NCBI GenBank assembly: GCA_031268215.1
Contig: JAIRXP010000030.1
Span: 1-44,462 of the forward strand
Length of the DNA: 44,462 nucleotides
DNA from: Bifidobacteriaceae bacterium
GTDB taxonomy: Bacteria > Actinomycetota > Actinomycetes > Actinomycetales > WQXJ01
Direction: 5' to 3'
The notes beneath the pieces were generated by a model. It saw only the letters and a program-made list of their open reading frames with translations. It had not been told where the DNA came from and did not search any database. The position numbers were made by a program, and so were the translations under genes. How positions within the stretch are numbered: position 1 is the first letter of the stretch; each line of letters starts with the position of its first letter. Below are positions 16,649 to 25,160 of the stretch, piece after piece.

Positions 16649-16879
16649 CCGAAGTTTAGAACGGTCTCCCCTTGACAACATCCTGAGAGCCAGTTTGTCT
16701 CACCACCACAACGGCGCCAAGCAGCCCAATAAGTCCTGCTGCGTGCGAATCCGCAGGCCGCAGGCCATGGCCGCCACCACCACACCGCTGCCCCGCCGTC
16801 CACATGTTGGACAACAATGGTTGGAGTCCTGGACGCGTCCCACCCCCAATGACCGCCTGGCGCCAGCGCCGGCCGCCAG

Positions 16880-17671
16880 TTACAGCCGCACTATGGCTTC
16901 AATGTGCGGCATGGCCAAGAAAGCATCCGGCCGATTCGCCCACTCGATCAAGCCGGCCGCGGTCCGCACCAATGAGGTCTCATCGCTGACGCCAAGCTCC
17001 TCCGCCAGACCAACGAAGTGGCGTTCAGTCAGCCGGTCCGCCCAGCTAGCGGCCATGTCCCGAACCGGCTCATAGCCCGGGAAAGTCCACACCGACCCAC
17101 TGATGGAGGCCTTGTCCGCCAGGCCCGCCTCGTTCAGCCAATGAACCAGCCGCCGCCCAGCGTCCACCTCGGTGCCGCCACCACGCGCCACCAATTGGTA
17201 AGTCTCCTGCCAGGACCGCCAAGCCGCCGCCTCGGGATACCAAAAGACTGATCCATAATCGCCCTCCCGCAACGCCAAGTACCCACCCGGCCGCACCAAG
17301 CGCGCCAAGGCCATGATCGCCGCCACCGGATCCGTCAAGTGATGGAGCACTTGGTGGACGTGGACCACATCGAAGCTCTGATCCGCGAACCGCAGGCTGT
17401 AGACATCGCCCGTCTCATAGTTGAGGTTCGCGGGACGGTCCGGGTCATCCTGGGCCTGGCGCACGGCATCGGGCGAGACGTCCACGCCAAGTACCTCACC
17501 GGGCGCCACCCGGGCCGCCAAGTCTTTGGTCAGCGCGCCCGATGCCGACCCCAGATCAAGCACCCGCAGGCCCGGTTCCAGCAGGCCCACCAAATGACCA
17601 GCCGAGTTGACGGCATTGCGCAAAGCGTGCGCCCTGGCAGCGGCGGGACCGTGGCCGTGGATGTATTCGCT
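16880..17671 (-). CDS. Class I SAM-dependent methyltransferase
   Basis: 263 residues. The SAM-binding core is typical: motif I VLDLGSASGALTKDLAARV, the acidic loop GVDVSPDAVRQAQ, GDVYSLRFADQSFDVVHVHQ (UbiE/Methyltransf_11 style), and LARLVRPGGYLALRE. The C-terminal ~100 residues are less conserved and probably bind the acceptor. The substrate is unknown. The open frame extends to a GTG at 17725, but the conserved start MSEYIHGHGP at 17671 resembles other members. It is divergent from the Ski2-like helicase gene, with a gap of 118 bases, and convergent with nothing. No operon partner. Confidence 0.85.
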   Translation of the reverse strand, partial: SEYIHGHGPAAARAHALRNAVNSAGHLVGLLEPGLRVLDLGSASGALTKDLAARVAPGEVLGVDVSPDAVRQAQDDPDRPANLNYETGDVYSLRFADQSFDVVHVHQVLHHLTDPVAAIMALARLVRPGGYLALREGDYGSVFWYPEAAAWRSWQETYQLVARGGGTEVDAGRRLVHWLNEAGLADKASISGSVWTFPGYEPVRDMAASWADRLTERHFVGLAEELGVSDETSLVRTAAGLIEWANRPDAFLAMPHIEAIVRL

Positions 17672-17789
17672 CATAGCGTCGATGGTAGTCGTCCCAACGC
17701 CACCCGCCGGCGCTGGGGTCAACACGCCCGGCCCGCGCGCCGTCCGGCCCCGGTGCCGCCCGCGAAACCAGCCAGCACCGGGAGTATCT

Positions 17790-19946
17790 ATGGTTGAGGA
17801 TGTGCTGATCGATCATTTGAACGGTCCAGGCGGCCCGGTCAGAGCCACCGCCGAAGAGGCCTTCGACGCCTTTACCACTTGGACCGCCAGTCAGGGCCTC
17901 GAACTCTATGCGCACCAAGAAGGGGCGTTGCTGGCCTTGGCCTGCGGCGATCACGTCATTCTGGGAACGCCCACCGGATCCGGCAAGTCACTGGTGGCGG
18001 CAGGAGCGTTGGAACTGGCGTTTGCCGCGGGCGAGCGAGCTGTCTACACCGCCCCCATCAAGGCCCTGGTGTCAGAGAAATTCTTCGACTTGATCGGGCT
18101 GTTTGGAGCGGCCAACGTGGGGCTGGCGACCGGCGACGCGGCCATTAACGTGGACGCGCCAATTATCTGCTGCACCGCTGAGGTACTCGCCAACCAGGCC
18201 CTGCGACAAGGCGCTGCCACGCCATTCGCCACTGTCGTGATGGACGAGTTCCATTTCTACGGCGATCCGGAACGCGGTTGGGCCTGGCAAGTGCCGTTGC
18301 TTGAGTTACCACGAGCCCGCTTCTTGCTCATGAGCGCCACCCTCGGCGAGGTTGGCTGGCTGTCCCGCGACTTGGAGCGCCGGACCGGGCGCGCGGTCAC
18401 TACCATCACCGATGCTCCCCGGCCAGTACCGCTGGAATTCTCCTACGAACTGGTGCCGCTACCAAACCTCATTACCGGCCTGATCCAGGGTGCTCTAACC
18501 CCCGCCTACGTAGTCCAATTCACCCAACGTGAGGCCGTCGAATTGGCCGGGCTGGCGGCATCGTTGCCGGTGGCTGGCCGCGAGCGCCAAGCGGACATAC
18601 GCGCCGCGATTGGTGACTTCAAATTTGGCCCCGGCTTTGGCGCCACTCTGTCCAAGCTGGTCCGACGAGGAATTGGCGTCCACCACGCCGGAATGCTCCC
18701 AAAGTACCGACGCTTGGTTGAACGGCTCGCCGCCGAGGGCCTCCTGGCCGTCATATCCGGCACTGACACCTTGGGTGTGGGCATCAATCTGCCAATCAAG
18801 ACGGTGGTCCTGACTTCATTGGTCAAGTTTGACGGCCGCCGGATCCGGCGGATCAACGCCCGAGAGTTCCATCAAATCGCTGGCCGGGCTGGGCGGGCCG
18901 GCTTCGATGACCAAGGCCACGTGCTGGTCCAAGCCCCGCCGGACGCAATCGAACGGGCCAAGGCCGAGGCCCAAGCTCAAGCCCGGGTGGCGGCGGGCAA
19001 GAAGCCACGGCCGGTCAAGAGCGCGGAGAAGGGCAAGGTCTCCTGGTCCAAGGACACTTTCACGAAGCTGGCCACCAGCCAGCCGGAAACACTGACGCCC
19101 CGCCTGCGGGTCACCCACACCATGATCCTGGAACTGTTGGGCCGCGACGACCCGATAGCGGCGGCCTACCGCCTACTAACCAGCAACCATCAACCAATCC
19201 GGCCCCGCAACCTTCTGATCCGGCGGGCCTGCCGGATCTACCACTCGCTCAAGGCGGCTGGGATGGTGGTCCACACTCCCGGCATGGTGCGCCTGGCGGT
19301 GGACTTGCCAGACGATTTCGCTCTCAATCAGCCGCTAACGCCCTTCGCTCTGGCGGCCTGCGAGTTGCTCAGCCAAGATTCGGACAGCTACGAACTCGAC
19401 TTGGTGTCCGTGTTCGAAGCCACGCTGGAACCACCCAAGGCGGTGCTGACCGCCCAGGAGAAGGCCGCTAAAACGGAGGCCATGGCCCGGATGAAGGCCG
19501 AAGGCTGGGATTATTTTGACCGCATGAACGCCCTCGACGCGGTAACTTACCCAAGACCGCTGGAAGAACTCCTAACCGCCGCCTTGGCCATCTACCGGCG
19601 AGACCACCCCTGGGTGGAGGATTCAGACTTGACGCCCAAGTCGGTGGTCCGCCAAATGCTTGAGCACGGCCAGACATTCGCGGAGTTCATATCGCGATAC
19701 GGTTTGGCCAATGCGGAGGGAGTCCTGTTACGGTACCTCACCGACGCATACCGCGCTTTGACCCGGTCCGCCCCGCCCCAGGCCCGCGAGCGCCTAAGCG
19801 AGATCGCCGCCTGGTTGGGGGATACTATCCGGGGCGTAGATTCAAGTTTGATCGAAGAATGGGAGGAGTTGAACGCCATTGATGGACTATCGGACCGCCA
19901 GGAGAGCGACACCAGCATTGGTGCTGTTGGAACAAGCGGGCGTTGA
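17790..19946 (+). CDS. Ski2-like DEAD/DEAH-box RNA helicase (DUF3516 type)
   Basis: 718 residues. Helicase motifs: Walker A GTPTGSGKS near residue 60, TAPIKALVSEKFFDL, DEFH (VVMDEFHFYGD) near 150, LLMSATLG near 180, GIGVHHAGMLPKYRR, GTDTLGVGINLP, and HQIAGRAGRAGFD near 360. These are Ski2/Mtr4-type features. A ~300-residue C-terminal region, probably DUF3516, follows with no further motif I recognise. Family members are thought to unwind structured RNA or take part in its turnover. The frame is open 61 codons further upstream, but the ATG at 17790 has GGGAG five bases before it. The end overlaps the following ybaK-like gene. Confidence 0.9.
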   Translation: MVEDVLIDHLNGPGGPVRATAEEAFDAFTTWTASQGLELYAHQEGALLALACGDHVILGTPTGSGKSLVAAGALELAFAAGERAVYTAPIKALVSEKFFDLIGLFGAANVGLATGDAAINVDAPIICCTAEVLANQALRQGAATPFATVVMDEFHFYGDPERGWAWQVPLLELPRARFLLMSATLGEVGWLSRDLERRTGRAVTTITDAPRPVPLEFSYELVPLPNLITGLIQGALTPAYVVQFTQREAVELAGLAASLPVAGRERQADIRAAIGDFKFGPGFGATLSKLVRRGIGVHHAGMLPKYRRLVERLAAEGLLAVISGTDTLGVGINLPIKTVVLTSLVKFDGRRIRRINAREFHQIAGRAGRAGFDDQGHVLVQAPPDAIERAKAEAQAQARVAAGKKPRPVKSAEKGKVSWSKDTFTKLATSQPETLTPRLRVTHTMILELLGRDDPIAAAYRLLTSNHQPIRPRNLLIRRACRIYHSLKAAGMVVHTPGMVRLAVDLPDDFALNQPLTPFALAACELLSQDSDSYELDLVSVFEATLEPPKAVLTAQEKAAKTEAMARMKAEGWDYFDRMNALDAVTYPRPLEELLTAALAIYRRDHPWVEDSDLTPKSVVRQMLEHGQTFAEFISRYGLANAEGVLLRYLTDAYRALTRSAPPQARERLSEIAAWLGDTIRGVDSSLIEEWEELNAIDGLSDRQESDTSIGAVGTSGR

Positions 19947-20385
19947 CTACGAGTTGGAGACATTCGAACCGGACAACGTTCCCGCAGCCCTCGGCGAAGG
20001 GTACGGATTGGCGGCGGCGCGAGCTCTGGGCGCTGACCCGGAGACAGTTTTCAAGACCCTGATGGTCAAGATTGACGACGAGTTATGGTGCACCGTCATT
20101 CCGGTCAGCCATCACCTCGACTTCAAAGCCTTGGCCCGCGCCGCCGGTGGAAAGCGGGCGGCCATGGCCGCGGTGACTGAGGCCGAACGGGCGACGGGTT
20201 ATGTGGTAGGCGCCATTTCGCCCCTAGCCCAACGGACCAGGCACCCAACCGCGATCGATTCTTCGGCCGAAGCTTTGGACGCTGTGGTGGTGTCCGCCGG
20301 CGGCCGCGGCATGGACGTCCGGCTCAGGCCACGCGACCTGAGTGACCTAACCGGAGCGATATTTGCTCCCATTGGTCGCCTGTAA
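19882..20385 (+). CDS. ybaK: YbaK/EbsC-family aminoacyl-tRNA deacylase (Cys-tRNA(Pro) deacylase)
   Basis: About 167 residues. The family pattern is clear: a TPA..LLEQAGVDYELETFE start, ALGADPETVFKTLMVKIDDE, VIPVSHHLDFKALARAAGGKRAAMA, GYVVGAISPLAQR, and IDSSAEALDAVVVSAGGRGMDVRL. YbaK removes Cys wrongly attached to tRNA-Pro. The catalytic Lys of YbaK corresponds to the TLMVK region. The gene begins inside the helicase gene, with an overlap of about 65 bases in another frame, so the two are transcribed together. Start ATG 19882 or TTG 19879; GGGAGGAG lies 10-13 bases upstream. Confidence 0.9.
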   Translation: MDYRTARRATPALVLLEQAGVDYELETFEPDNVPAALGEGYGLAAARALGADPETVFKTLMVKIDDELWCTVIPVSHHLDFKALARAAGGKRAAMAAVTEAERATGYVVGAISPLAQRTRHPTAIDSSAEALDAVVVSAGGRGMDVRLRPRDLSDLTGAIFAPIGRL

Positions 20386-20390
20386 AGGGC

Positions 20391-20423
20391 GTGTGCCGGC
20401 CCGGTCCCGGCCGGCTGGCACAC
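20391..20423. repeat. Stem-loop between ybaK and ridA-like genes
   Basis: GTGTGCC (20391-20397) pairs perfectly with GGCACAC (20417-20423), and inner GGCC/GGCC pairs extend the stem. It lies directly after the ybaK stop and ends seven bases before the next ATG. It lacks a T-run, so it is a weak terminator or an attenuating structure rather than a classical terminator. Confidence 0.5.
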
Positions 20424-20430
20424 TTGAATC

Positions 20431-20898
20431 ATGACTGTGAGCCCCACCGCGAGCCTGGTCCGGCTTGGGATTACGTTACCCAGCCCGGCTACCCCGTTGG
20501 CCGCTTACGTTCCGGTCCGCGTCTCGCCGGACACCGCTTGGGTGTCTGGTCAGGGGCCCACCCGGGACGGCATCAGCCTTTACACCGGGCGTCTGGGCGC
20601 GGACCTCACCATCAGCCAAGGGGCCGATGCCGCCCGCTTGGCCGCCATCAATGTTTTAGCCGCGCTAGCGGGAGCGTTGGGTTCGCTGGAACGGGTGCGG
20701 GAATTTCAGCGGGTCGCGGTAATGGTCGCCTCGACACCGGAATTTACGGACCATCCGGCCGTCGCCAACGGTGCCTCGGATTTATTCATTGAGGTATTCG
20801 GCGAGGCCGGGCGCCACGCCCGGGTCGCCTTTGGCGTCGCGGCGCTGCCGGCCGGCTGGGCGGTGGAAGTCGAGGCTCAAGTCGCGCTCGCGCCCTAA
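20431..20898 (+). CDS. RidA/YjgF-family protein (YER057c/UK114)
   Basis: 155 residues, typical of the longer RidA subfamily. Family blocks: [85 protein letters not shown] and then VALPAG-type ending. Canonical RidA uses a conserved Arg to hydrolyse reactive enamine/imine intermediates. In this sequence [14 protein letters not shown] carries an Arg near that position, so deaminase activity is possible but not certain. No Shine-Dalgarno sequence precedes the ATG. Its TAA interlocks with the prfB stop on the other strand. Confidence 0.85.
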   Translation: MTVSPTASLVRLGITLPSPATPLAAYVPVRVSPDTAWVSGQGPTRDGISLYTGRLGADLTISQGADAARLAAINVLAALAGALGSLERVREFQRVAVMVASTPEFTDHPAVANGASDLFIEVFGEAGRHARVAFGVAALPAGWAVEVEAQVALAP

Positions 20899-22016
20899 CC
20901 GACTGATTCCGCTTTGTCTTGCCGCCTGCGCCAACGGATGCCGGCGTCGATGAATCCGTCGATGTCGCCATCGAACACCCCCGCCGTATTGCCGACTTCG
21001 TGATCCGTACGCAGGTCCTTGACCATCTGGTAGGGATGAAGCACATAGGAGCGCATCTGGTCTCCCCAAGAAGCCTTGATATCTCCGGCCAGTTCCTTCT
21101 TCTTGGCCGCTTCCTCCGCCCGCCGGAGCACCAACAGCCGGGACTGTAGGACGCGGTAGGCTGCGGCGCGGTTCTGGATCTGCGACTTCTCATCCTGCAT
21201 TGAGACGACTATGCCCGTTGGCAAGTGGGTCATGCGGACCGCCGAATCGGTCGTGTTAACGGACTGGCCACCTGGCCCAGACGAACGGAAGACATCCACT
21301 TTGATGTCCGATTCGGGGATGTCGATGTGGTCGGTGTCTTCAATCAACGGGATCACTTCAACCGCGGCGAAGGATGTGTGCCGCCGGCCCTGATTGTCGA
21401 ACGGCGAGATGCGCACCAGCCGGTGGGTGCCCCCCTCAACGGACAAGTTGCCGTAGGCATAAGGCGCCGAAACCTCAAACGTGACCGATTTCAACCCAGC
21501 TTCTTCGGCGTAGGAGGTGTCCAGGACCTTGACCGTGTAGGCATGACGCTCCGCCCAACGCAAATACATGCGCAAGAGCATCTCGGCGAAGTCCGCTGCG
21601 TCAACGCCACCCGCCCCGGAGCGGATCGTTACCACCGCGAACCGCTCATCGTAGTGGCCATTAAGGAGAGTCCGGATTTCCATATCCGCCAAGGATGCTC
21701 CCACGGCGGCCAGGTCCTGGCGGACTTCCTCAAGGGCCTCAGGGTCATCGACCTCGGTCGCCATTTCGTACAAAACAGTCAGGTCATCGATCCGCGAGCC
21801 CATTAGCTCAAGCTTCTCTAGCTCACCCTGAGCGTGCGAAAGGAGCGAGGTCTTTTTCTGGGCCTCAGCGGGGTTATCCCACAACCCTGGTTCGGCCACT
21901 TCGCTGGACAGGCGTGCGATCCGCGCCTTGATCTCATCCGGGTCACTGACCTGCGTGATCGACTCGAACGTGTGGCTGAGCGCGCGCAATTCAGCCGCGA
22001 TATCTTCGGTGGCCAT
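20895..22016 (-). CDS. prfB: Peptide chain release factor 2
   Basis: 373 residues. It reads UGA/UAA stop codons and releases the nascent chain on the ribosome. RF2 marks: the SPF tripeptide in [15 protein letters not shown] (RF1 has PxT there) and the catalytic [16 protein letters not shown]. The opening [20 protein letters not shown] and the EPGLWDNP block match actinobacterial RF2. The frame is continuous, so the programmed +1 frameshift known from E. coli prfB is absent. An ATG at 22025 is in frame; the one at 22016 agrees with family starts. Neither has a good ribosome binding site. Its last codon overlaps the ridA-like stop on the other strand. Confidence 0.96.
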   Translation of the reverse strand: MATEDIAAELRALSHTFESITQVSDPDEIKARIARLSSEVAEPGLWDNPAEAQKKTSLLSHAQGELEKLELMGSRIDDLTVLYEMATEVDDPEALEEVRQDLAAVGASLADMEIRTLLNGHYDERFAVVTIRSGAGGVDAADFAEMLLRMYLRWAERHAYTVKVLDTSYAEEAGLKSVTFEVSAPYAYGNLSVEGGTHRLVRISPFDNQGRRHTSFAAVEVIPLIEDTDHIDIPESDIKVDVFRSSGPGGQSVNTTDSAVRMTHLPTGIVVSMQDEKSQIQNRAAAYRVLQSRLLVLRRAEEAAKKKELAGDIKASWGDQMRSYVLHPYQMVKDLRTDHEVGNTAGVFDGDIDGFIDAGIRWRRRQDKAESVG

Positions 22017-22067
22017 AGCTTCCATCGTAGGACGTGCCCACTTCCGCTCCCACCAACTGTGACTTAA

Positions 22068-22103
22068 GCCGGCGGAACCCGGACAAATTGGTCCACCGCC
22101 GGC
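22068..22103. repeat. Inverted repeat between prfB and the kinase gene
   Basis: GCCGGCGG (22068-22075) faces CCGCCGGC (22096-22103), with an inner GGAC/GTCC pairing. It lies in the divergent promoter region of prfB and the histidine kinase. No -35/-10 pair could be assigned, so its role is open. Confidence 0.45.
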
Positions 22104-22168
22104 CTCTCCGGCGGCCTATGGTCCGGCGACTGACCGGGATGAAACCCACGGCGCAATAGAGTGATCTA

Positions 22169-23608
22169 GTGAGCAAGCGGCCGAATCACCGGATGCAACC
22201 GGCACCTCCCCCGCGCCGCCTGCCACCTCCGCCCCCTTCGCGGCGCCCCCGACCCGGCGGGGCACCGCCGCGTCAACTGCCCCAACCGGCCGCCCTCCGC
22301 GGTCACAGGCTTCGCTCCCCCACCCCGGCCTTCGTAGCGCTGGGTTCGATCGGGGCGATCCTGTCGCTGGCCGGCGGGTGGTCTACCCCAGCGCCGATCT
22401 TTGGCCTGATCATGTCCGCTGCGACCGTGGGGGCAGCATCCTTGCCGGTGACCAGCGCGGTGATCGCCTGGCTGGCCTGCGCTTGGTCCTTGACCGGCGG
22501 CTGGGGAATCGATTTGCCGGTCTTTCTCCTGGTAGGAGTGCCGTTGTGGGCTGTCGCTCGGTATTCGGCGCCGCGCTGGACCGCCGTGGCCACGGTCGCC
22601 GCCGCCGTTGGTGGCCTGCTCGCCGCCGCCTATTCCCTATCCGGACCGTTCGATGTCCGCGTGCTGGTTGGCCTGTTCCGGCCCTGGGGCTTCACCTTGA
22701 ACGTTGATTCGTGGTCTGATGCTTTGCTCTTGGCCTTCCCCATCTGGTTGGTGGCCGCCTTATTCGAAGGCATGGGTCTGCTGACCCGTGGGATGGAAAC
22801 GTCGCAACGCTCCCGCGATGCTTGGCGAGCCAGCCAGGCCCGCACCGAAGCCCTAGATACCATGAACGCCCTGGCGGAGGAGCGAGCCAGGATTTCACGC
22901 GAGATGCATGACATAGTTGGTCATTCGCTGTCGGTCATGATCGCCCAAGCGGACGGCGGCCGTTACGCTGCCGCTAACAACCCTGACGCGGCGGTACGCG
23001 CTCTGGAGGCGATAGCCCAAACTGGCCGGGACGCGTTGTCAGACATGCGCGGAATAGTACGGGTCCTGCGGGAAGGCCCCGAGGATGAGACAGTCCAACT
23101 CAAGCCGACAGCTCACGTCAAGGACATTGAACAACTAGTGACCGAAACCCGCCGCACTGGCCTGGACGTGACACTGGTGCGGGTCGGCACACCGCGCTAT
23201 CTGCCGCCGGGTGTGGGTGCCACTCTCTACCGGGTTTGCCAAGAAGCGCTGACCAACGCACTCAAACACGCCGGCCCCGGTGTCGCGGTAACGGTCACCG
23301 AGCGGTGGGATGACGCCCTCATCACCATTACGGTGTCCGATGACGGCCGTGGGGCCGCCGCTCAGACCGACAGTGGTGGACATGGCTTGGTTGGGATGCG
23401 CGAAAGAGCTGAGATGCTGGGGGGCACTTTCCAGGCCGGGCCAGGACCAACCGGCGGCTTCACCGTCAAAGTGGCGGTGCCATTGCCTTCGCCGTCTCGT
23501 TCCGTTACGACCCAAGAGTTGCCGGCCGTCGCCACACCGAAAACTCAGCCGGTCCGGCCCCGTCCTACTAGAGCAGCAGACTCAATCCGGCCCCAAGGAG
23601 GAAACTGA
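22169..23608 (+). CDS. NarL-type sensor histidine kinase
   Basis: 479 residues. A Pro/Arg-rich cytoplasmic stretch of ~45 residues is followed by about five membrane segments (roughly 50-210). The HisKA_3 dimerisation domain has the phospho-acceptor His247 in SREMHDIVGHSL. The HATPase domain has YRVCQEALTNALKHAG, VSDDGRG, and GHGLVGMRERAEMLGG. There is no periplasmic sensor domain of note, as in kinases that sense through their membrane part or an associated transporter. The GTG start has no clear ribosome binding site. Stop and the regulator's start overlap (TGATG), so the two are coupled. Confidence 0.92.
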   Translation: MSKRPNHRMQPAPPPRRLPPPPPSRRPRPGGAPPRQLPQPAALRGHRLRSPTPAFVALGSIGAILSLAGGWSTPAPIFGLIMSAATVGAASLPVTSAVIAWLACAWSLTGGWGIDLPVFLLVGVPLWAVARYSAPRWTAVATVAAAVGGLLAAAYSLSGPFDVRVLVGLFRPWGFTLNVDSWSDALLLAFPIWLVAALFEGMGLLTRGMETSQRSRDAWRASQARTEALDTMNALAEERARISREMHDIVGHSLSVMIAQADGGRYAAANNPDAAVRALEAIAQTGRDALSDMRGIVRVLREGPEDETVQLKPTAHVKDIEQLVTETRRTGLDVTLVRVGTPRYLPPGVGATLYRVCQEALTNALKHAGPGVAVTVTERWDDALITITVSDDGRGAAAQTDSGGHGLVGMRERAEMLGGTFQAGPGPTGGFTVKVAVPLPSPSRSVTTQELPAVATPKTQPVRPRPTRAADSIRPQGGN

Positions 23609-24279
23609 TGACCATGGATCCGATCAGAGTGTTGGTGGTAGATGACCAAGAGCTAGTCCGTTCCGGTTTCGCCATGGTGATCGATTCTCAGGCTGACATG
23701 GCAGTCGTTGGGCAAGCGGGCGATGGCCACGGTGCCCTGCGGACAGCACTTGACAACCACACTGACATCGTTCTGATGGACGTGCGTATGCCGGGCATGG
23801 ACGGGATCGCCGCCACCGAACAGATCATTCAATTGGTCAAACCTCCGCCCAAGGTGATCATCCTGACCACCTTTGACCTTGATGAATACCTGATGGCAGC
23901 CATCCGCGCCGGGGCTAGCGGGTTCTTGCTCAAGGACACTCCGCCAGATGACATGCTGACGGCTATCCGCACCGTCCATGCCGGGGACGGCGTGATCGCT
24001 CCAGCACCGACCAAGCGCCTAATCGCTTCAGTGGCAGCAGCCACTCCCCCAGATCCGCGCGACATAGCCGCTTTCGATGATCTGACCGAACGCGAAATTG
24101 AGGTCCTAGTGCAGATGGCGCAAGGATTGTCCAACCAGGAAATCGCCGCCACACTGCATGTCGCGGAAACGACCGTCAAGACCCATGTCGGCAGAATCCT
24201 GATGAAGCTGGAGGCCCGCGACCGGGTCCAAGCGGTGGTCGCCGCTTACCGGGGCGGCCTGGTCCAGCGCTATTCATAG
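23608..24279 (+). CDS. Response regulator, NarL/FixJ family
   Basis: 223 residues. The receiver domain has the acidic pair D12/D13, phospho-acceptor D58 in IVLMDVRMPGMDG, and KDTPPDD with the conserved Lys. The C-terminal LuxR-type helix-turn-helix is LTEREIEVLVQMAQGLSNQE...VAETTVKTHVGRILMKL. AAGGAGG lies six bases before the ATG, the best ribosome binding site in this part of the window. Partner of the upstream kinase. It probably controls the ABC transporter genes that follow after a 125-base gap containing an inverted repeat. Confidence 0.94.
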   Translation: MTMDPIRVLVVDDQELVRSGFAMVIDSQADMAVVGQAGDGHGALRTALDNHTDIVLMDVRMPGMDGIAATEQIIQLVKPPPKVIILTTFDLDEYLMAAIRAGASGFLLKDTPPDDMLTAIRTVHAGDGVIAPAPTKRLIASVAAATPPDPRDIAAFDDLTEREIEVLVQMAQGLSNQEIAATLHVAETTVKTHVGRILMKLEARDRVQAVVAAYRGGLVQRYS

Positions 24280-24368
24280 GCGCCAATGGCGGTCCGCGGC
24301 GGGTGTCTCTTGACTCTCCGGCCACCCCGTCCTTCTTGGGAAGTACCTAGAGCCGCGACCGTAGCAGG

Positions 24369-24392
24369 ACTCGCCAATCCGGCCCGGCGAGT
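24369..24392. promoter_or_regulatory. Inverted repeat upstream of the ABC transporter genes (operator candidate)
   Basis: ACTCGCC (24369-24375) and GGCGAGT (24386-24392) are perfect complements with a 10-base spacer, 12 bases before the ABC ATPase ATG. Two half-sites of seven bases suit a dimeric LuxR-type regulator, though a mRNA hairpin is equally possible. Confidence 0.4.
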
Positions 24393-24404
24393 AGCGTTCG
24401 GGAT

Positions 24405-25151
24405 ATGGATTCGGGAAAACCAGCTGTTGCCGCGCGCGGGCTAACCAGGGTTTATGGCATGGGCGAAGCCCAAGTTACAGCCTTGGCGGACGTTTCAGTC
24501 GACTTCGCCGCGGCCCGCTTCACGGCCATCATGGGGCCGTCTGGTTCCGGCAAGTCAACTCTGCTCAACCTGATGGCTGGCCTTGACACGCCAACCGCCG
24601 GATCAGTCCAATTGGGCGGCAAAGAACTAGCCGGCATGAGCGACAACGAACTCACTGCCTGGCGGCGCACCCACGTGGGCTTCGTGTTCCAAGCCTTCAA
24701 CTTGCTGCCCATGCTCACGGCGGAGCAAAACATCCGTTTGCCACTCGACCTGGCCGGCGACCGGGTTGACCCCGAATGGTGGGATGAAGTGGTAGGCACA
24801 CTGGGCCTGGGCGACCGCCTGAGCCACCGTCCCAGCGAAATGTCCGGCGGTCAGCGCCAGCGGGTGGCCCTGGCTCGCGGGCTGATCACCCGTCCCGACG
24901 TGATCTTCGCCGATGAGCCAACCGGCAATCTGGACACGCGCTCTGGTTTCGAAGTGCTGAGCTTCCTGCGTCAATCGGTCCGTGAACTCAATCAATCCGT
25001 GGTCATGGTGACCCACGACCCGGCTGCCGCCGCCTACGCCCAACGGGTGGTCCTCTTGGCCGATGGCCGCCTAGCCGGGGAGATTCTTCACCCCACCAAA
25101 GACTCCGTGCTGTCCGCCCTTGATGAGCTGACCACAGTGGTGGCGGCCTAG
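24405..25151 (+). CDS. ABC transporter ATP-binding protein (MacB/LolD type)
   Basis: 248 residues. Complete ATPase motifs: Walker A GPSGSGKST, Q-loop FVFQAFNLLPMLTAEQN, signature MSGGQRQRVALARGL, Walker B VIFADEPTGNLD, and H-loop VMVTHD. The FQxFNLLP..T.EN and EPTGNLD forms are typical of the MacB/LolD/BceA group, which power FtsX-fold permeases. In two-component-linked loci such transporters usually remove or detect cell-envelope antibiotics. The permease gene starts nine bases after its stop. Confidence 0.94.
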   Translation: MDSGKPAVAARGLTRVYGMGEAQVTALADVSVDFAAARFTAIMGPSGSGKSTLLNLMAGLDTPTAGSVQLGGKELAGMSDNELTAWRRTHVGFVFQAFNLLPMLTAEQNIRLPLDLAGDRVDPEWWDEVVGTLGLGDRLSHRPSEMSGGQRQRVALARGLITRPDVIFADEPTGNLDTRSGFEVLSFLRQSVRELNQSVVMVTHDPAAAAYAQRVVLLADGRLAGEILHPTKDSVLSALDELTTVVAA

Positions 25152-25160
25152 AGGACACTC

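Noticed and set aside
16672..16677. TTGACA on the plus strand as a promoter
   Set aside because: No acceptable -10 follows at 16-18 bases and no plus-strand gene begins downstream until 17790.
21900..22016. Programmed frameshift in prfB
   Set aside because: The reading frame is continuous from the start through the region where E. coli prfB has its in-frame TGA.
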